Assembly (NCBI GenBank): GCA_022453515.1
Contig: JAJNNY010000001.1
Coordinates: forward strand, 1,364,001 to 1,428,000
DNA from: Astrocystis sublimbata
Taxonomy: Eukaryota; Ascomycota; Sordariomycetes; Xylariales; Xylariaceae
Reading direction: 5' to 3'
Length of the DNA: 64,000 bases
Part shown: positions 12,406 through 24,592 of the stretch, in pieces
Numbering within the stretch: the first letter of the stretch is position 1
How the letters are laid out: every line of letters begins with the position of its first letter
Notes under the pieces: generated by a model
Told to the model about the DNA's origin: nothing
Databases searched by the model: none
The model's input: the letters and a program-made list of their open reading frames with translations, nothing else
Made by a program: the position numbers and the translations under genes

Positions 12406-12470
12406 CCCCGCTGAGTCAACAAAAACATAGACGATTTTACACGACGGTTGTCTAAGATAACGTCTAATGA

Positions 12471-12568
12471 GCTCGGTTAGCTCAGTTGGTTAGAGCGTCG
12501 TACTAATATTATGAGAAATTATAACATTAGTGATGCGAAGGTCATGAGTTCGACCCTCATACTGAGCA
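12471..12568 (+). tRNA. tRNA-Ile (anticodon AAU) with 24-nt intron
   Basis: A complete cloverleaf is visible. The acceptor GCTCGGT pairs with ACTGAGC; the D arm is GCTC-AGTTGGTTA-GAGC; the anticodon stem TCGTA pairs with TGCGA (one G-T pair); the T arm is ATGAG-TTCGACC-CTCAT; the discriminator is A. The anticodon loop reads CTAATA-A once an intron at 12509-12532, directly 3' of position 37, is removed; this is the canonical position for nuclear tRNA introns. AAU is decoded as IAU (isoleucine). Confidence 0.93.
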
Positions 12569-12579
12569 ATTGATTAATC

Positions 12580-12583
12580 TTTT
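12580..12583 (+). terminator. RNA polymerase III T4 terminator of tRNA-Ile
   Basis: The first run of four T residues lies 11 bases after the discriminator base, where a Pol III stop is expected. Confidence 0.6.
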
Positions 12584-12951
12584 GCTATTCTACGTATCGG
12601 ATATCCAAGATAAACGACTTTTTGGAAAGTCATCCGTTATACGCTTCGATAGAGTGTATAATAAATACCCCCCTAGGCCAACTTCTTTAAGGCCAAGTTA
12701 AATACTAGAAGCCTATAGCTCGCCTATCAAGCAATTAAGATATACCGATATATGTACCTATTGAGTGAATAGTTGGCTGTGAAAATGAGAAAGTGTCATG
12801 AAGTTGCTTCAGGTCGCTCACTACTCCAGTCGCCAAGAAGTAAGAAATGCTCCGTTTGGATACCTGCAGACACGGCAAACCACCGTAATCCTCCCGTCTG
12901 CATAGGTGGGGTTTAGCTTAGGACGGGCTCAGTGCAGCCTCTGGCTGAAAG
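12584..12951. other. AT-rich spacer between the tRNA and repeat copy B
   Basis: Rich in TA dinucleotides (TATACCGATATATG and similar) with no ORF of note. It looks like degenerate non-coding DNA, possibly an old mutated insertion, but no terminal repeats could be identified. Confidence 0.3.
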
Positions 12952-13031
12952 TGACTCTGAGTGCGTCTAGGTGCCTCACGTACCTGAAGCTCCCTCGGCT
13001 CCCGCTAATCGATAACACTCCAAGCTTACTT
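12952..13031. repeat. Diverged direct repeat, copy B (right of tRNA-Ile)
   Basis: Partner of 12331-12405 in the same orientation, starting TGACTCTGAGTGCGTCTAGG. It includes an extra CCTCGGCTC-like block in the middle. The two copies bracket the tRNA gene at a spacing of about 620 bp. Confidence 0.8.
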
Positions 13032-13212
13032 GCAGCCTGAGGTTGCAACAGGCGGCATTACGTATGCGATCATCACCTTCCTTTACTTAGGAGCTTCCGG
13101 ATGGCACTCCCGAGGTAAAGATGCTGTTGGGATGCCCCGCGACGTGAGCTGAGCGCATCACATCGCATTCGCGATTCTATTTCCTGCATGTCTTACACCC
13201 AAAGCACCCGCA

Positions 13213-14510
13213 ATGGCTACTGATTCGCCTCGGCCTGGCCCTGGTGGCTTCCTCCCCTCACGATCCGCGCTCCCCTCACCGACTCCGAGCACCGCCTCCA
13301 GTCGCATCGCCGCGAGACTGCCCCATCCGCGCTCGCGTCCCTTGGTCCCGGGTTCCAAGAAAGAGGATTATGCCCGCGACTATGTTGCGAAGCGACTCCT
13401 GCACATCTCGCGTCGTTATGTCAAGAAATTTGGCATTCCCGACCCCCGCGACGAGGTGTCCGGCTACGACACTATGGAGGACGTCTGCCGCGATCTAGAG
13501 GAGGTTGTCGATGTCTTGTGGTTCTCCGGCACCCGTACGTTCAGCTACATTTCCTTTCCAACCCCTCGTCGAGTAATCACCAACTGATACTGCGAAATTA
13601 TCTGCCTACAGCCAGTCTACAGGTCCCTTACATGCTCAACGTCGCGCTCGCCTTCAACAGCTACCTCCCTTCGTTTCTGCCCGCGCCGGTCCCGACCTTT
13701 GCTTTCTTGCGGAAGATAGATCATTGTTTTGCGAGTCTGCTCGTGGGATACGATGTGAAGACAAAGGTCCCCCTGCCAGGATTCGTCTCGGCGGTTGACA
13801 ACACTGTCAGATCGAAGTTCTCTCGGACCGAGATGGTGCGGTGCAAGAGTCTAGCAGACGAAGCTCGCATGATTGTTGCTATGGTCATGGACGGCGAGCT
13901 AGATGTGGCCAATGGCGATGATGAAGATGAATTTGAACGCCGGCCCGCGCGGGGCCCTTGCGCCACATCAACAACAACAACAATACCAGATACTTTTCCG
14001 GGGCCTGAATTGGTCAAGGACGAGGAATTTGACAGCGATGACGACGATGACGATTTCGACTTTGAAGACGTCGGTCCGGAGCCTTCGAGTCACCCCAAGC
14101 GACAAGCGGAAGATTCGGCAGAGGACTTACAAGCCAAGCGCATCAAAGTTGAGGAGGATGGTGTTTCCAGCCTAAGTCTGAACGATATCACAAGAGTTGA
14201 TTCTGACTTGAGTTCAACGGGATCAAAGAAACCCAAGATCGAAGCAAAGGAACAGTTCCATTGGGCATTGGAGGATGATGACGACGACGATTCCTCTGAA
14301 GATGAGAAGCCACCGAATGACACCGACTCTGCTACTGCAACTCACACCGCGGCTCCCATAGGAAATATGCCTGAAGACGAGGATGACGTAGAGGATTATG
14401 AAGAAGTTGAGTCCGAAGACGAAGAGCTTCAGATGAATGTTGGGCAGGTCTACGAGAAAACCCTCAGTCAGCTGGGTCGGTCGCTGGGCGAGTCTATCAC
14501 GGGCGACTGA
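13213..14510 (+). CDS. Conserved fungal-type protein with acidic, probably nuclear C-terminal half (406 aa)
   Basis: Exons 13213-13534 and 13612-14510 join as ...DVLWFSGT-P-SLQVPYMLNVALAF (donor GTACGT, acceptor CTACAG). Residues 1-45 are Pro/Ser/Arg-rich; residues about 50-215 form a predicted helical globular part with motifs YVAKRLLHISRRYVKKF, LQVPYMLNVALAFNSYLPSF and FLRKIDHCFASLLVGYD. From about residue 225 it becomes strongly acidic (DSDDDDDDFDFEDVG, ALEDDDDDDSSEDE, EDEDDVEDYEEVESEDEE), interrupted by basic nuclear-localisation-like KRQ...QAKRIK. The globular part looks conserved and is my reason for calling the gene real. I cannot name a biochemical function. The tail resembles those of chromatin or nucleolar proteins, which is only suggestive. 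Confidence 0.75.
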
Positions 14511-15738
14511 GGATGTCTGGCTGCACAGCAATTGAATAGGGATCAAATGGCATGGACTGTTCCGCCGATCTTCCACACGATAAGCTTGTTATGCCGGACT
14601 CTTGGAACAACGCCTTTGTGTGTCCGCCTTTTGCAACAGGGTGGATGAAGGCATGTTGAGGCTAAGTCTAGGTCAACTGAAGCAAATATGAAGTGCCAGA
14701 TCGCCTCTGATAGAGCAGTCCCCTCAAATCGTCAAGACCCTATGACGGAGGGAGGCCAAGATTGAGCCCTCAGACGAACGCCTTGGCTCCCAAGGGGTAT
14801 ATCGTGGCGGAAGGACACATTCATATTTGGGCAATGTACGCTTGGATGCTGTGGCGCCACAGGGGCCGATACTATATCGCCGAACCCGCATTCCAGGTAT
14901 GCAAACGAAACATAAGGTAACCAAATTATTCAACTCGAAGTCGTCAAGCAGTATGATAATTTAGTAGAGCTGAAGCTCTACAATGTTACGAGCCCACAAG
15001 CTGAGTCGGACGGGACAGAGTTCGGACTTGCACTTATTTGGGAAAGAAACTGGTCATCTCTCAACAAGACCCGTCATGTTGATTATATGATTTGAACACC
15101 CCACTACGCTCGCGCATAAGAGTATGAGTGTGTGCACTGGGTGAACCTTCATGTAGCTCTGAAGACCTTAGGTCGCTCGCTACAACACTTGCATTGTAGG
15201 ACATCATATGAGTTGTCAGATATCCAATATCAAGGATACGCTTTAACACTACTTCACAGGTGCACATTGGCACATATGTATGTATGTATGTATGCCAAGT
15301 CGGGGTATGAGTAGCAATCACGTTTCTACTTTGGTCACACTAAAGACAAAGTGTTTTTAGAGCATTGTATAACAAGTGTGTGCCCTGGTCAGTCGTATGT
15401 CGAAGGCCAATGCTAGGTTACATGAAAACTCTCGTTGGTAGCATCGTACTTTCCATCTGTACCTAGTAAACCTATCGAGATTGCTACACCATCCGACAGA
15501 TACGGCATGGTGAGACACCAGGCGGTACTTGTACGACCAACACACAAACACGGCGTTGATCACTCTCGAAGAGCGATGTCAACTCTAAACATTTCTGACT
15601 TGCATTTCTGAATTGACTGTGTCACCTCGAAGTCATGTCACAGATGAAAATATCTTAAGTCATCTCTTGAACCTTTTTACTTATGTTCGTCGCTATCTGA
15701 GCCACTGGTATCAGCTTGTATCTCCAGGCCACAAGACC
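14511..15738. other. Intergenic region with a (TATG)5 microsatellite
   Basis: No gene is supported. Five TATG units lie at 15275-15294. The frame of the serine hydrolase remains open upstream of its first ATG as far as about 15613 but lacks an ATG there. Confidence 0.4.
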
Positions 15739-17409
15739 ATGCAGGTCATCACAAGCAGCCCCCTACTTCAGCAACTCGGCCCAGCTATCGCAGAGTTACT
15801 TCGCATTTCTGGGGCAGCAGGTGCTTGTGTTGGCATCCTGGACGGAGCCACGGGAGAAACTCACTTGGCTGGTTTTGGCTATCGAGACATCGAAAGAAAG
15901 TTGTCTCCGGACGAACACACTGTTTACCACATCGCTTCGTTAAGCAAGAGCTTCACCGCAGCTTCCATTGCGCTTCTTGTAGCAGATGGTCGTATCTCGT
16001 TCCAGGATCGGATATGCGACATCCTTCCCGAATTCCGACACCATAGCGAAGAGGTACGCTCGCGGAGTACGGTGCTCGATTTCCTAGCACACAGAAAGGG
16101 TCTTGCTACCAAGAATTCCCTTTGGCAGCAAGATGGCCACGAACTTCTCCTGGACGAGAAAGAAACGATCCCGATCGCATCCTACCTCGAGACCATTGCA
16201 CCGCTCGGATCTAAGTGGATATACAACAATTGGGGGTACGATCTTCTCGCGGCGGTGATAGCCGCAACATCCGATTCAACATGGGGCGAGTTCGTTTCGG
16301 AAAGAATCTTAGAACCGCTGGACATGACGGAGACTACAACCAGTCTTCACGTGCCGGAGGAGAACTGGGCACATGGATACATGCCCAGCCCGGAATGCGA
16401 GCTTGATGACGTTGGGAGACCAGTGATTGCCGACGGGACCGTCCAGCAAGGGGCGAACGGCGTGAAAAGCACCGTCCACGACCTGCTCATATACTATAAA
16501 ACCATGTTGGACACCTACAGACTCGAGACAGAAGGTATCGGTGTGGAGTCGGACCGGGTTACCCACCCCTTACGGAATGTGAAAGCCCTCGTCACACCGT
16601 ACATACCATTGGATCCCGACGCAGGACCTACGGCTGGTGGCCAGTGGTACGGGGCCGGCTGGGCTATCGCGGAGTTGCCGGCACCCTTGGGGCGCATAGG
16701 TACCAACGGCATGTTCGTCGACCCTATGCCCCTCGTCGGTAAAGGCTGCGGGCACGAGGAGGAAGGCCCAGGCAAGAAAAGGATATGGTATCACAACAGC
16801 AGTCTGGTGGGGTTCTTCAGCTCCGTCCACATCATCGCCGAAGACGGCACCATCATTGTTGTGCTGGCTAATTCGATCACGAAGAATGATGCTCCTGACT
16901 GGATCGGTCAAATGCTCGTCGAGCATTTTTTGGGATGCAAGGAACGCAACGACTACGTAGCTTTGGCGAAGGAAAGCGCTGATGCGTATGATGAGATGTG
17001 GAGGAGATTACCTCGTGATTTGGAGAAAGCGAAGATGCCCGGCTCGCACGGCCGGCCGCTTATAGAATATGCCGGCCGCTACTTCAACGCTACTGGGAAC
17101 TGGTTCATCGAAGTTACTTACGATGATGATGGTCTGGCTTTCTCGTTTCAGGGGAGACTGACGCAGACGCATCGGTTGGAGGTTTTTGGACAAGACGCTT
17201 TCAGCTGGCTATTGACGGAAGAGGAGTCTCGGCAGCGCGGACGATGGCCGGATCTTGATGTGGCAATGTATGTTTTCTACTTCGGTACGGGCGGTGATGG
17301 CTCTGTTCAAACTCTGCGCTGGGAGCATGATCCTGATGTCGTTGGGGGTGAGGTCTTTGTGAAAGACAGTGGCAAGAGAGGAAAAGGAGTGTCTTGGGAG
17401 GAATTATAG
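15739..17409 (+). CDS. Serine hydrolase of the class C beta-lactamase / penicillin-binding-protein fold (556 aa)
   Basis: Single-exon gene; the first ATG in the open frame is at 15739 (MQVITSSPLLQQLGPAIAELL). The class C beta-lactamase-like core occupies about residues 5-440. The catalytic SxxK motif is S67-L-S-K70 in YHIASLSKSFTA, and the YxN motif is Y162-N-N164 in KWIYNNWGYDLL. A third motif is likely the H-N-S in IWYHNSSLVGFFSS. A C-terminal beta-rich extension of about 120 residues (IEYAGRYFNATGNWFIEV...) resembles the lipocalin-like domain found after many fungal members. No signal peptide is seen, so the enzyme is probably cytosolic. Fungal relatives include esterases, transesterases of LovD type and D-aminopeptidase-like proteins; the substrate cannot be predicted. 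It is next to, and convergent with, the carotenoid-oxygenase gene, with 430 bp between. Confidence 0.9.
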   Translation: MQVITSSPLLQQLGPAIAELLRISGAAGACVGILDGATGETHLAGFGYRDIERKLSPDEHTVYHIASLSKSFTAASIALLVADGRISFQDRICDILPEFRHHSEEVRSRSTVLDFLAHRKGLATKNSLWQQDGHELLLDEKETIPIASYLETIAPLGSKWIYNNWGYDLLAAVIAATSDSTWGEFVSERILEPLDMTETTTSLHVPEENWAHGYMPSPECELDDVGRPVIADGTVQQGANGVKSTVHDLLIYYKTMLDTYRLETEGIGVESDRVTHPLRNVKALVTPYIPLDPDAGPTAGGQWYGAGWAIAELPAPLGRIGTNGMFVDPMPLVGKGCGHEEEGPGKKRIWYHNSSLVGFFSSVHIIAEDGTIIVVLANSITKNDAPDWIGQMLVEHFLGCKERNDYVALAKESADAYDEMWRRLPRDLEKAKMPGSHGRPLIEYAGRYFNATGNWFIEVTYDDDGLAFSFQGRLTQTHRLEVFGQDAFSWLLTEEESRQRGRWPDLDVAMYVFYFGTGGDGSVQTLRWEHDPDVVGGEVFVKDSGKRGKGVSWEEL

Positions 17410-17839
17410 AATCACATTGTATTGCGGGCTTCATTTAAACGACTGCTATCACTATGATATATAGCACAGCTCTATGGTGTAGCCTATGCTGCTATGCCAC
17501 GAGAATCTGGTACTGTGCGGTCGCTTGTACGTTGAATGGATGGCTGCCATAATATAAAACGGGGAGCAAAATAACTATAAATAAATCAATTCGCTAATCA
17601 GTCTTATGTAGACCTGCCATTCGGTATCAGCTAGAAGCCGATGATTCTACCATCTCCTGTCGGTGGAAGTCCCTAATGCAGCGCTAATATTTACCATCCT
17701 AGTGACCGGTATATTCATGGAATGTCCAGTTTAGCAAGCCTCCTTGCCTCCCCCGGCCCCCTGACGAAGATTCTCCTATGACACCTCCTTTAGTATAGTG
17801 CCCATTGAATAGTATTCAAAACTCCAGTGCATATTGTTT
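17410..17839. other. Shared 3' region of two convergent genes
   Basis: AT-rich sequence of about 430 bp between the stop codons of the serine hydrolase and the carotenoid oxygenase. It should contain both 3' UTRs; no gene is seen. Confidence 0.5.
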
Positions 17840-19657
17840 TCATGGCACATCGGTCTTCAGATGTAAGCCGTGAAACCCGTGTCCAATAGCCCAGTCACAT
17901 GTAGCCCTGCCTAGCTCCTTCATAGTCTTCGCATCTAGACATACAAGGTAACTGTATTTGCCGTGCCCATCGAGAACGAGACTGAGAAGCACTCCGTCGT
18001 CTTCATCTTCGCCTTCCTCGGCGTTATCATCGGAGTTAGTTCCTTGCCTTGGACGAGGCACAAATATGGCCTCCCCTGGTGTGTGACCTGCGGGCCCGCT
18101 CCAGAAGGTTGCCTGGCGTGTTAATAGATCCGTCTTCACAATGGAGTCCTGCAGGGTGCTGTACCCATTGTTCGCCATGCTGTACACGTAGCGGTACTTC
18201 CTCGTCGCGTAGCGTGGATTGATAGTTGGGAGTTCGCCGCATTTCGGTGCTTTGATCTCGAATACTTTCTCAGATGCTAGTGGACGCATATTGAATGCGT
18301 TACTGGCGGGGATCTGGAATCTATGCCTCACGATCGTCTGGAGACAGTTGCGTACTTTCTGCTCGTCTTTTACGTAAGGGTCTTCGGTACCCTTCGTATG
18401 CAGCAGTACATCCATCTCGAAGGCGCGTATGATATCCGTTGAGGGATATTCGATGACGTCGCAGAAGACATTGAGATCGCCTGTTGTTTCGTCGATCTCT
18501 TCGAAAGAATTGATGCTGTGGAAGAAGAATCCGGCGTCGCTCTCGAATGAAGCGACTAGACCGCGATCGCTGAGGCGATCGACAAAGAACCATCTGAACT
18601 TTTTAGAGTTATCGAATGGCTCTATGGCATCAACGACGTTGCCGTTCCAAGGCACCGATATGCCCTTGTAGCCAATATGTGAGGACGGAACACAGAGGAT
18701 CACAAACGACGGTGAGAGGAAGAGAGAGTGGATGTAGGCTGGCTTGAGGTCTGCCGAGGAAATAGTCGCCAGAATATCAGTTTCACCTGTAGTGGCGCTT
18801 GTGTGAAATATTCGATAAGTCGTGTACCGGCCCATTTCAAGGTTGAAGTTGAATATGTCGCCGGTCTCCGGATCCCGTTGGGCATGAGCCGAGCTCAGGG
18901 GACCTTTCAACAAAGGGTGAAGCAAGCGCTGTCTTGCTATGCCGATAGGCTCTAACGTCTCTGGACTGATCTCCTGTATCATGCTGGCGTCTGTGGCAAG
19001 ATAGACTCTCCTGTTGCCTCCTCCTTTGTGGCCAGAACTTGTTTGTTGCGTACTTGGCGTGAGCCCCGGCATGTCGGTCTGCACTGTAACACACACGTTT
19101 TCCGTATCGGAGCCCGGGTTTGATTCTTCACGTCTGAAAACGCTCATCATCTTGCCAAAGATGCCGATACACGGATCTTGACGTTGACCGAAGCTCAAGC
19201 CGGGCGTGCGACCCAATCTACGTATTGCGTCGACGTACCCCTTAGATTGATGCCGCGAGCTATACTGGACTTTGATCTGCCCATTCGGATTCATAGGATC
19301 GGCGATAATCTCGAATCTGTGTGTATGAGCAAAGCCATCGAACCAATGCGTGGTTTTAAATGTGCCTTTGGGCGTGTCCTCGACATTGTATCCGCCTGGG
19401 CCTGTGCGGTAGAGTGTACCTGCTGCCCAGGACGGTATGCATCCTGAGACGTCTAACTCAACAGGCCCTCGAACCTCCGTCAGGTTTTCGAACTGCAGAG
19501 ACGTTAGTAATTTTTTTCAGGTCCAACACGGGTCGGGTCAACGTACTCCGGCCTCGTTAGGCCAGTCATTGAAGTTACCGGCTGATCTATTCTTTACCAC
19601 GCGCTCGAATTCCTCTTCTTCGATGTCTAGCGTGGTGAACTTCGCTGGAGGATCCAT
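17840..19657 (-). CDS. Carotenoid cleavage dioxygenase family protein (587 aa)
   Basis: Exon 1 is 19657-19547 (MDPPAKFTTLDIEEEEFERV...NEAG) and exon 2 is 19492-17840. The intron has donor GTACGT, a perfect TACTAAC branch site and acceptor CTGCAG. The N-terminal strand GTLYRTGPGGYNV and the signature HWFDGFAHTHRFEI mark the RPE65/carotenoid oxygenase fold. Candidate iron-binding histidines lie in SAHAQRDPETGD, YIHSLFL, FFFHSINSFEE and the C-terminal GHGFHGLH. Length fits fungal torulene/apocarotenoid oxygenases (about 600 aa), which cleave carotenoid polyenes to aldehydes; the Phe/Ala pattern after the first histidine resembles that group more than the stilbene-cleaving group, though this is only an impression. 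No carotenoid biosynthetic genes are nearby. Confidence 0.9.
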
Positions 19658-22600
19658 GGTCTCCAATGCGAATGATACGGTAGTAGAGTATATCCGGGTT
19701 GGCGGGAATTTACTCAAGTCTGATGAATGTAAAGAATAAAGAAGAGCCTATATAGCAGTGGCTGTACGATGAAATTCGAACTCCTGCACCAAACTTTTAT
19801 GTATGTCTGTGCAATGACGGGCGGCGGTGGTACAAGGGATACGAGCCGCTTAGTAGTTTGATCACAATGAGGTAACGTATCGTGAAACCAGTGCGTACTA
19901 CCTACCAGTCAATTCCCTTGGTTACGGCGGCATCAGGTACGGTTGCGCCTGTTTGATCGGGTGACTGTTCAGAACCTAAAATGGGGTGAAAAGTGTGAAT
20001 CAATGACAGCGATGGTGTTGATTAATGGGTATATATTTAGTGTCGATGCTGGTGTTTTGCTGGATGCCGCTCAAGAATACCAGCAAGAAATCGATGATGT
20101 AATGATGGCAATTCGAAGCTCACTTGACCGAGAAAGAATCTAGCTGTCGAAATTATCGAATTGTCTGTAGAGTTAGCTCCCGCAGAGCTTATCAATCATG
20201 AATTCAGACCCAGGGACGCATTACACAAGAACACTTTTTGTCGATAGATTAAAGACGAGTGATTTCAGGAGATCGTCGACCAAAGTACATCATAGCGGGG
20301 TTAGTAGTCCGGCTATATAATGCCATAGAGCGGACGCCTTGCCGCACGGAATAGTCCGCGGATTGGAACAAGTGGGATTACATCTAAGTAGGTACTAACA
20401 TATCGCAGACACATTCGGGAACGTTGCACGTGGTATAAGGCGCCAACAACCAACAATATGGTCAGATGCAAGCTGTCGGGAGGTTCATCCGCATTTTCTC
20501 AAATATAAAACCGCGATGCGGATTTCGTACCTGAGCTGAGCATGGTACATCTTCCCAATCGAGCCAATAACACGCTAAAGGCGACGTCTGATTGGCCACG
20601 CCCTCGCTAAGGTCTATCAAAGTGCGCCCCAAGACAGATGCTAAGCGATACTACCCATCCGAGCCATCCTGCTAATTATCACTTACATGCAGTCGGCTGC
20701 AGAGGTTGTCTGAACTGAGATGCGAGAGCCAATTAGCAACGTGCCTATAGCGAGGTAAACGCCGAATTGCCGTGCTAGGCGAACTAATGTCCAAGAAGTT
20801 GAACCCTTAGACTGATCGTTCGTTGATGCAGCTGAGAATTTAATCTGACTAGCCGGCTAATCCTGCTCAATAGGGATATTTTGGCGGTCCTTCTTAACGC
20901 CGAAGGTCCCTGTTTGTGATCTCAAGCTAAGATACCCGACACACCTTCCCAAGTTCGTCTTAGAGATGTTATAGCTCATATATTCAGTTGTGGTTGAGTA
21001 AAATATCCTGCGAGTACTTTTCCTCGAATTATTGTTCTGCTTGTCTTCATTCGCAATAAATATTCGCTATGGAAGGGTGCTTTGGAACCCTTCAATTCTA
21101 TGGGTTTGGGCAATGTTAAAAATATTCAACCTTGTGTTGTTTGCTTAGCTGTTGTTGTATAAATATCACTCTACTATGCAACATGCGTACTGAATACAGT
21201 TCTTTTTCCCTTTTCTCGCATAGGCACGGAAATGGTCCGAGAGCTCAGTTTTCTTCGTGATCTTCTTGCTACATTTGCATAGATATTTCAAAGACGAGTT
21301 GTGGCATTTCAGGTTGCGACCATGTCCACCTGGCTAAGAATCAAGCGAAGCCGCCGGAAATGCAACCTCAAGGCACCGAACGGACTCTCAAGGATTTGTC
21401 TTTACTAATCAATCATATCATCCATATCTTTGTCGTCTTCAATTTGCCATACACATCAGAGGTAAACTTGCGAGAAACCCAAGAGTAGCAAATATTACGC
21501 CACTACCACTACGATCCCAAACGTCAGTATGTCGCCACACTCTGGGGGCCTGGATGATGCAAAGTCGGAAACGGAACATCGTACATACTGTTTGAATGGT
21601 GTCGATCCCGTTGCCCCGGTCACATGGTTATTTGTTTGCCGTTTTCTGGCTGTTGCTTCTGACGTGTTTCGGGTTATCTGGCGAGTTCGATTCTGTTTGG
21701 ACGGGATGATCTGTTGCGCAAGGTACCGATCAACCTTCAAACACTCATAACTGTACTAGGTAAATACTGATAGCATTATGGTGTTGAGTACGAAGCAATC
21801 AAGCGGCATAAAGTCCGTTTCTTTCGCTACTCCATGTTGGGTGGCAAACAGATGAAACGCAGTATGATCTTGGAGCGGCATTATGAAAGACCTCGAGACC
21901 ACACAAAGCATGAGTTCAGTCCAAGGAACCTGAGGGCAGGTAATACTTGGGATACTTATCCAGGTCCCTATGTAGCCTTTGGATAGCCAAAGTACCTACC
22001 TATAATTCATAACGAATCGCAACCAAGAATCGAATAGCGCAGCACGCCTTGGCAGTCTCGGTGAGTGCGCCGGGCGGTTATTGAATCGTCGAGACTGTCA
22101 CATATCAAGTAAGACGAAATGGCGCACGCGTCTAGATATTCTTGGCACTTACGTAGGACTGAAGTCCCTCTGGTTACACATGGTAGCATATTTTGCACTT
22201 TGATGGGCGTCGCTCGTCTCAGTTCATATTGCTGAGCTGCTGCGACAAAGCCACATTCCCTCACCTACCCTGCCGAGCCTGCCTGGATAAGTACCTACCC
22301 AGGATGCCAGGCATTATCTCTCATGAGAAGCTGATTGTGTGGAAAATGTGTCTGTCTAGAGACAAGGAGGTGGTTGATTGGCGGAAATCAAACAAATCGC
22401 GTGCGCGTACGCGCACTTTTTCTACCACTTGAGACGATACATGGTGATGTCAAAAGCGTGCAGTGAAACTGATGGCGTTTGATAGGCCTACCTAGGTACA
22501 CATTGGAGCCCGCCACCGCGGCACGTCTGCAGATGGTAGACCCGGCTGGTTCGGGCTAGTGGGGTGAACAATTTCCATCGCAAGCAAAACATTGACAGCT

Positions 22601-24592
22601 AATCTAGGATCCCGTACAGCTAGGTATTTGGGATCGAGGCGAGGAGCATCAGCTCGGCTCAGCTCAGCTCAGCAGCAGTCTATCTGTCTACTCGTATCTG
22701 TCTTCACTTGATGTTTGTGCAGTAAGTGGTAGGTAGGTCGTGTAACGGTGCCCACGTGCGGTATATGCATGGTCCGTCTGAATGAGGATTCTAGGCTGCC
22801 AAATGCGGGTCGTGGGGGCTGGCTGATTCTGAGGGCGCTAGAGTGGTGTAACACGGCCCACGGCTGGTAAAGTGCAGTCTGTCCCCATGTTGCTGTGGCT
22901 TGTTACCAAGAGATTAGCCGGTGACAAGAGCGTGTTACCTGGAGGTTGGGCAGACTTCTGGCCACCAGCTCTAAGTCGCTACCTAGGTATGTATTGTCGC
23001 TTTATCGGATTCAGAGGGAAACCCTGTTCCACTCCCGGCCACTTGCTGCATCGCGATTATAACGTTTTTGTCATCGAGATTTGTCCCTGAAGTGTGCATG
23101 TGAAAAAAACGAAGTTGCGATTAGGAGAGGGCGAGGAAGACAAGGGACGAGCAAATAGGGGCAAAGCCTAAGCGGTTCCACGGCAAAGTGAAGCGCAGTA
23201 AGATAGATCCTCGAATCCTACCGAGGTAGCATTAAGAAGGATGATTTAACCACTTACAACCTTGGAAGTGCCTAACTTTAGGGCCTACCTAGATACTAGA
23301 TCCCTAAGTACGCTTTCGAACGCCACTATATATAGAGCTGCACCTACATATAGATGCAGTAGCTGCTGCACACTCTTTGTCTTGCTCTTGTGTGGGGAGA
23401 GGTTGCACCCCCATTATTGTTGGCTTGGTAGCTAGCAAGCTAGTACACTGATGACAGCTCCATAACTTCAACCTTCTCCATAACAATCAAACAAACAAAC
23501 AACCAAACAGGCAGGCAGGCAGGCGTGATTCTTCCCCGCCGCGCAAGGAGTGTAGGGAGCAGTGTACGGCTGCCAAGGGAGACAGCGTCATCCGCACACC
23601 GGAGGTTTGCTGTGTGGGCAATTCATGGTTGTGGTCATACAAGATTGGCAACTCCCGAGTCTCCTTCCAATTGGAGGATCGCGCTCTAGACCTAACTGGC
23701 GGCACGTCACTTACACGGTACCGTAGACTTGGGTGGTCGAGGTGGTCAAACATGTGACTCGATATGGACCCAATTAGGTAACCTCACAAAGGTCAAGTGA
23801 AGCAATCACCGTCAATGATAAGGTTGCCTCTCGTTTGTGTAGCGTCGATACGAGCTTCGATGCCGCCTAGACTTTCCTCGAAAGGGAATCGAGAAGCTGT
23901 TATCAACGTCTGTGGCTGCTGATTCGGGGAGTAGGTAGTGCCCTATTGGTTGAGAATCGTGGAGGTGAAACGTACAATCATGGGAGAGAGTGGCATATTC
24001 TTTCTTCGGTCTTTGTTGTCACGATCGCATAGCTATACATAGACTGCCAAAAGTTCGAGAGGAGATTTCAGGCACCATGAGGAGCTGCAGAGAAAGAAAA
24101 GAATCTCTACATGCCATCAACCACTTCGCAGTCGTGACATCAGCAACGTCAAACCAAAGCCTTACAGATATGTCCGACAATAGTCGACTTCTACTAGAGC
24201 CAGCAGACATCAAACATCACACATCCGGGCACCACGTACAAACAGATACAAGACCTGAGCGATATAGGGTTCCTGGCCACCACCGCCCACACTCAGTCCT
24301 CGCCAGAGTTTCATTTATGCGTGGTCTCAACGCAAGGTCACATTGCGGTTCTTCAAGCCAGGGACAGGCCGAGCGAAAAGTCACAGGAAGCTTTCTAACG
24401 GAGAACGCCAGGGCCTACAAATCTCGCTCGGTGTGAGAGGCGTGAAAACTTGGGCCAAGTGAATGGCACTTAGTGATATGCCAGACGAAGGCATATGCTG
24501 GCGACGACTCAGGTATTTACATACCATAACTTGCATATCAGCATCAGGATTCAGGATCACCACCAACACGTGCGGTGGAAACATTGTAGACA
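19658..24592. other. 4.9-kb gene-poor region with microsatellites
   Basis: No ORF longer than about 150 codons with any recognisable composition, and no chain of short ORFs joined by splice signals that I could defend. It contains GCTCA repeats near 22650-22680, an ACAAA/GGCA microsatellite at 23488-23525 and several TAGGTAGG motifs. It could hold long promoters, non-coding RNA or decayed transposon DNA. Confidence 0.4.
23488..23525. repeat. Compound microsatellite (CAAA)n-(GGCA)n
   Basis: CAAACAAACAAACAAC-like units pass directly into four GGCA units. Likely polymorphic. Confidence 0.85.

Noticed and set aside
15613..15738. N-terminal extension of the serine hydrolase
   Set aside because: The frame is open but contains no ATG before 15739 and no acceptor that would join an upstream exon was evident.
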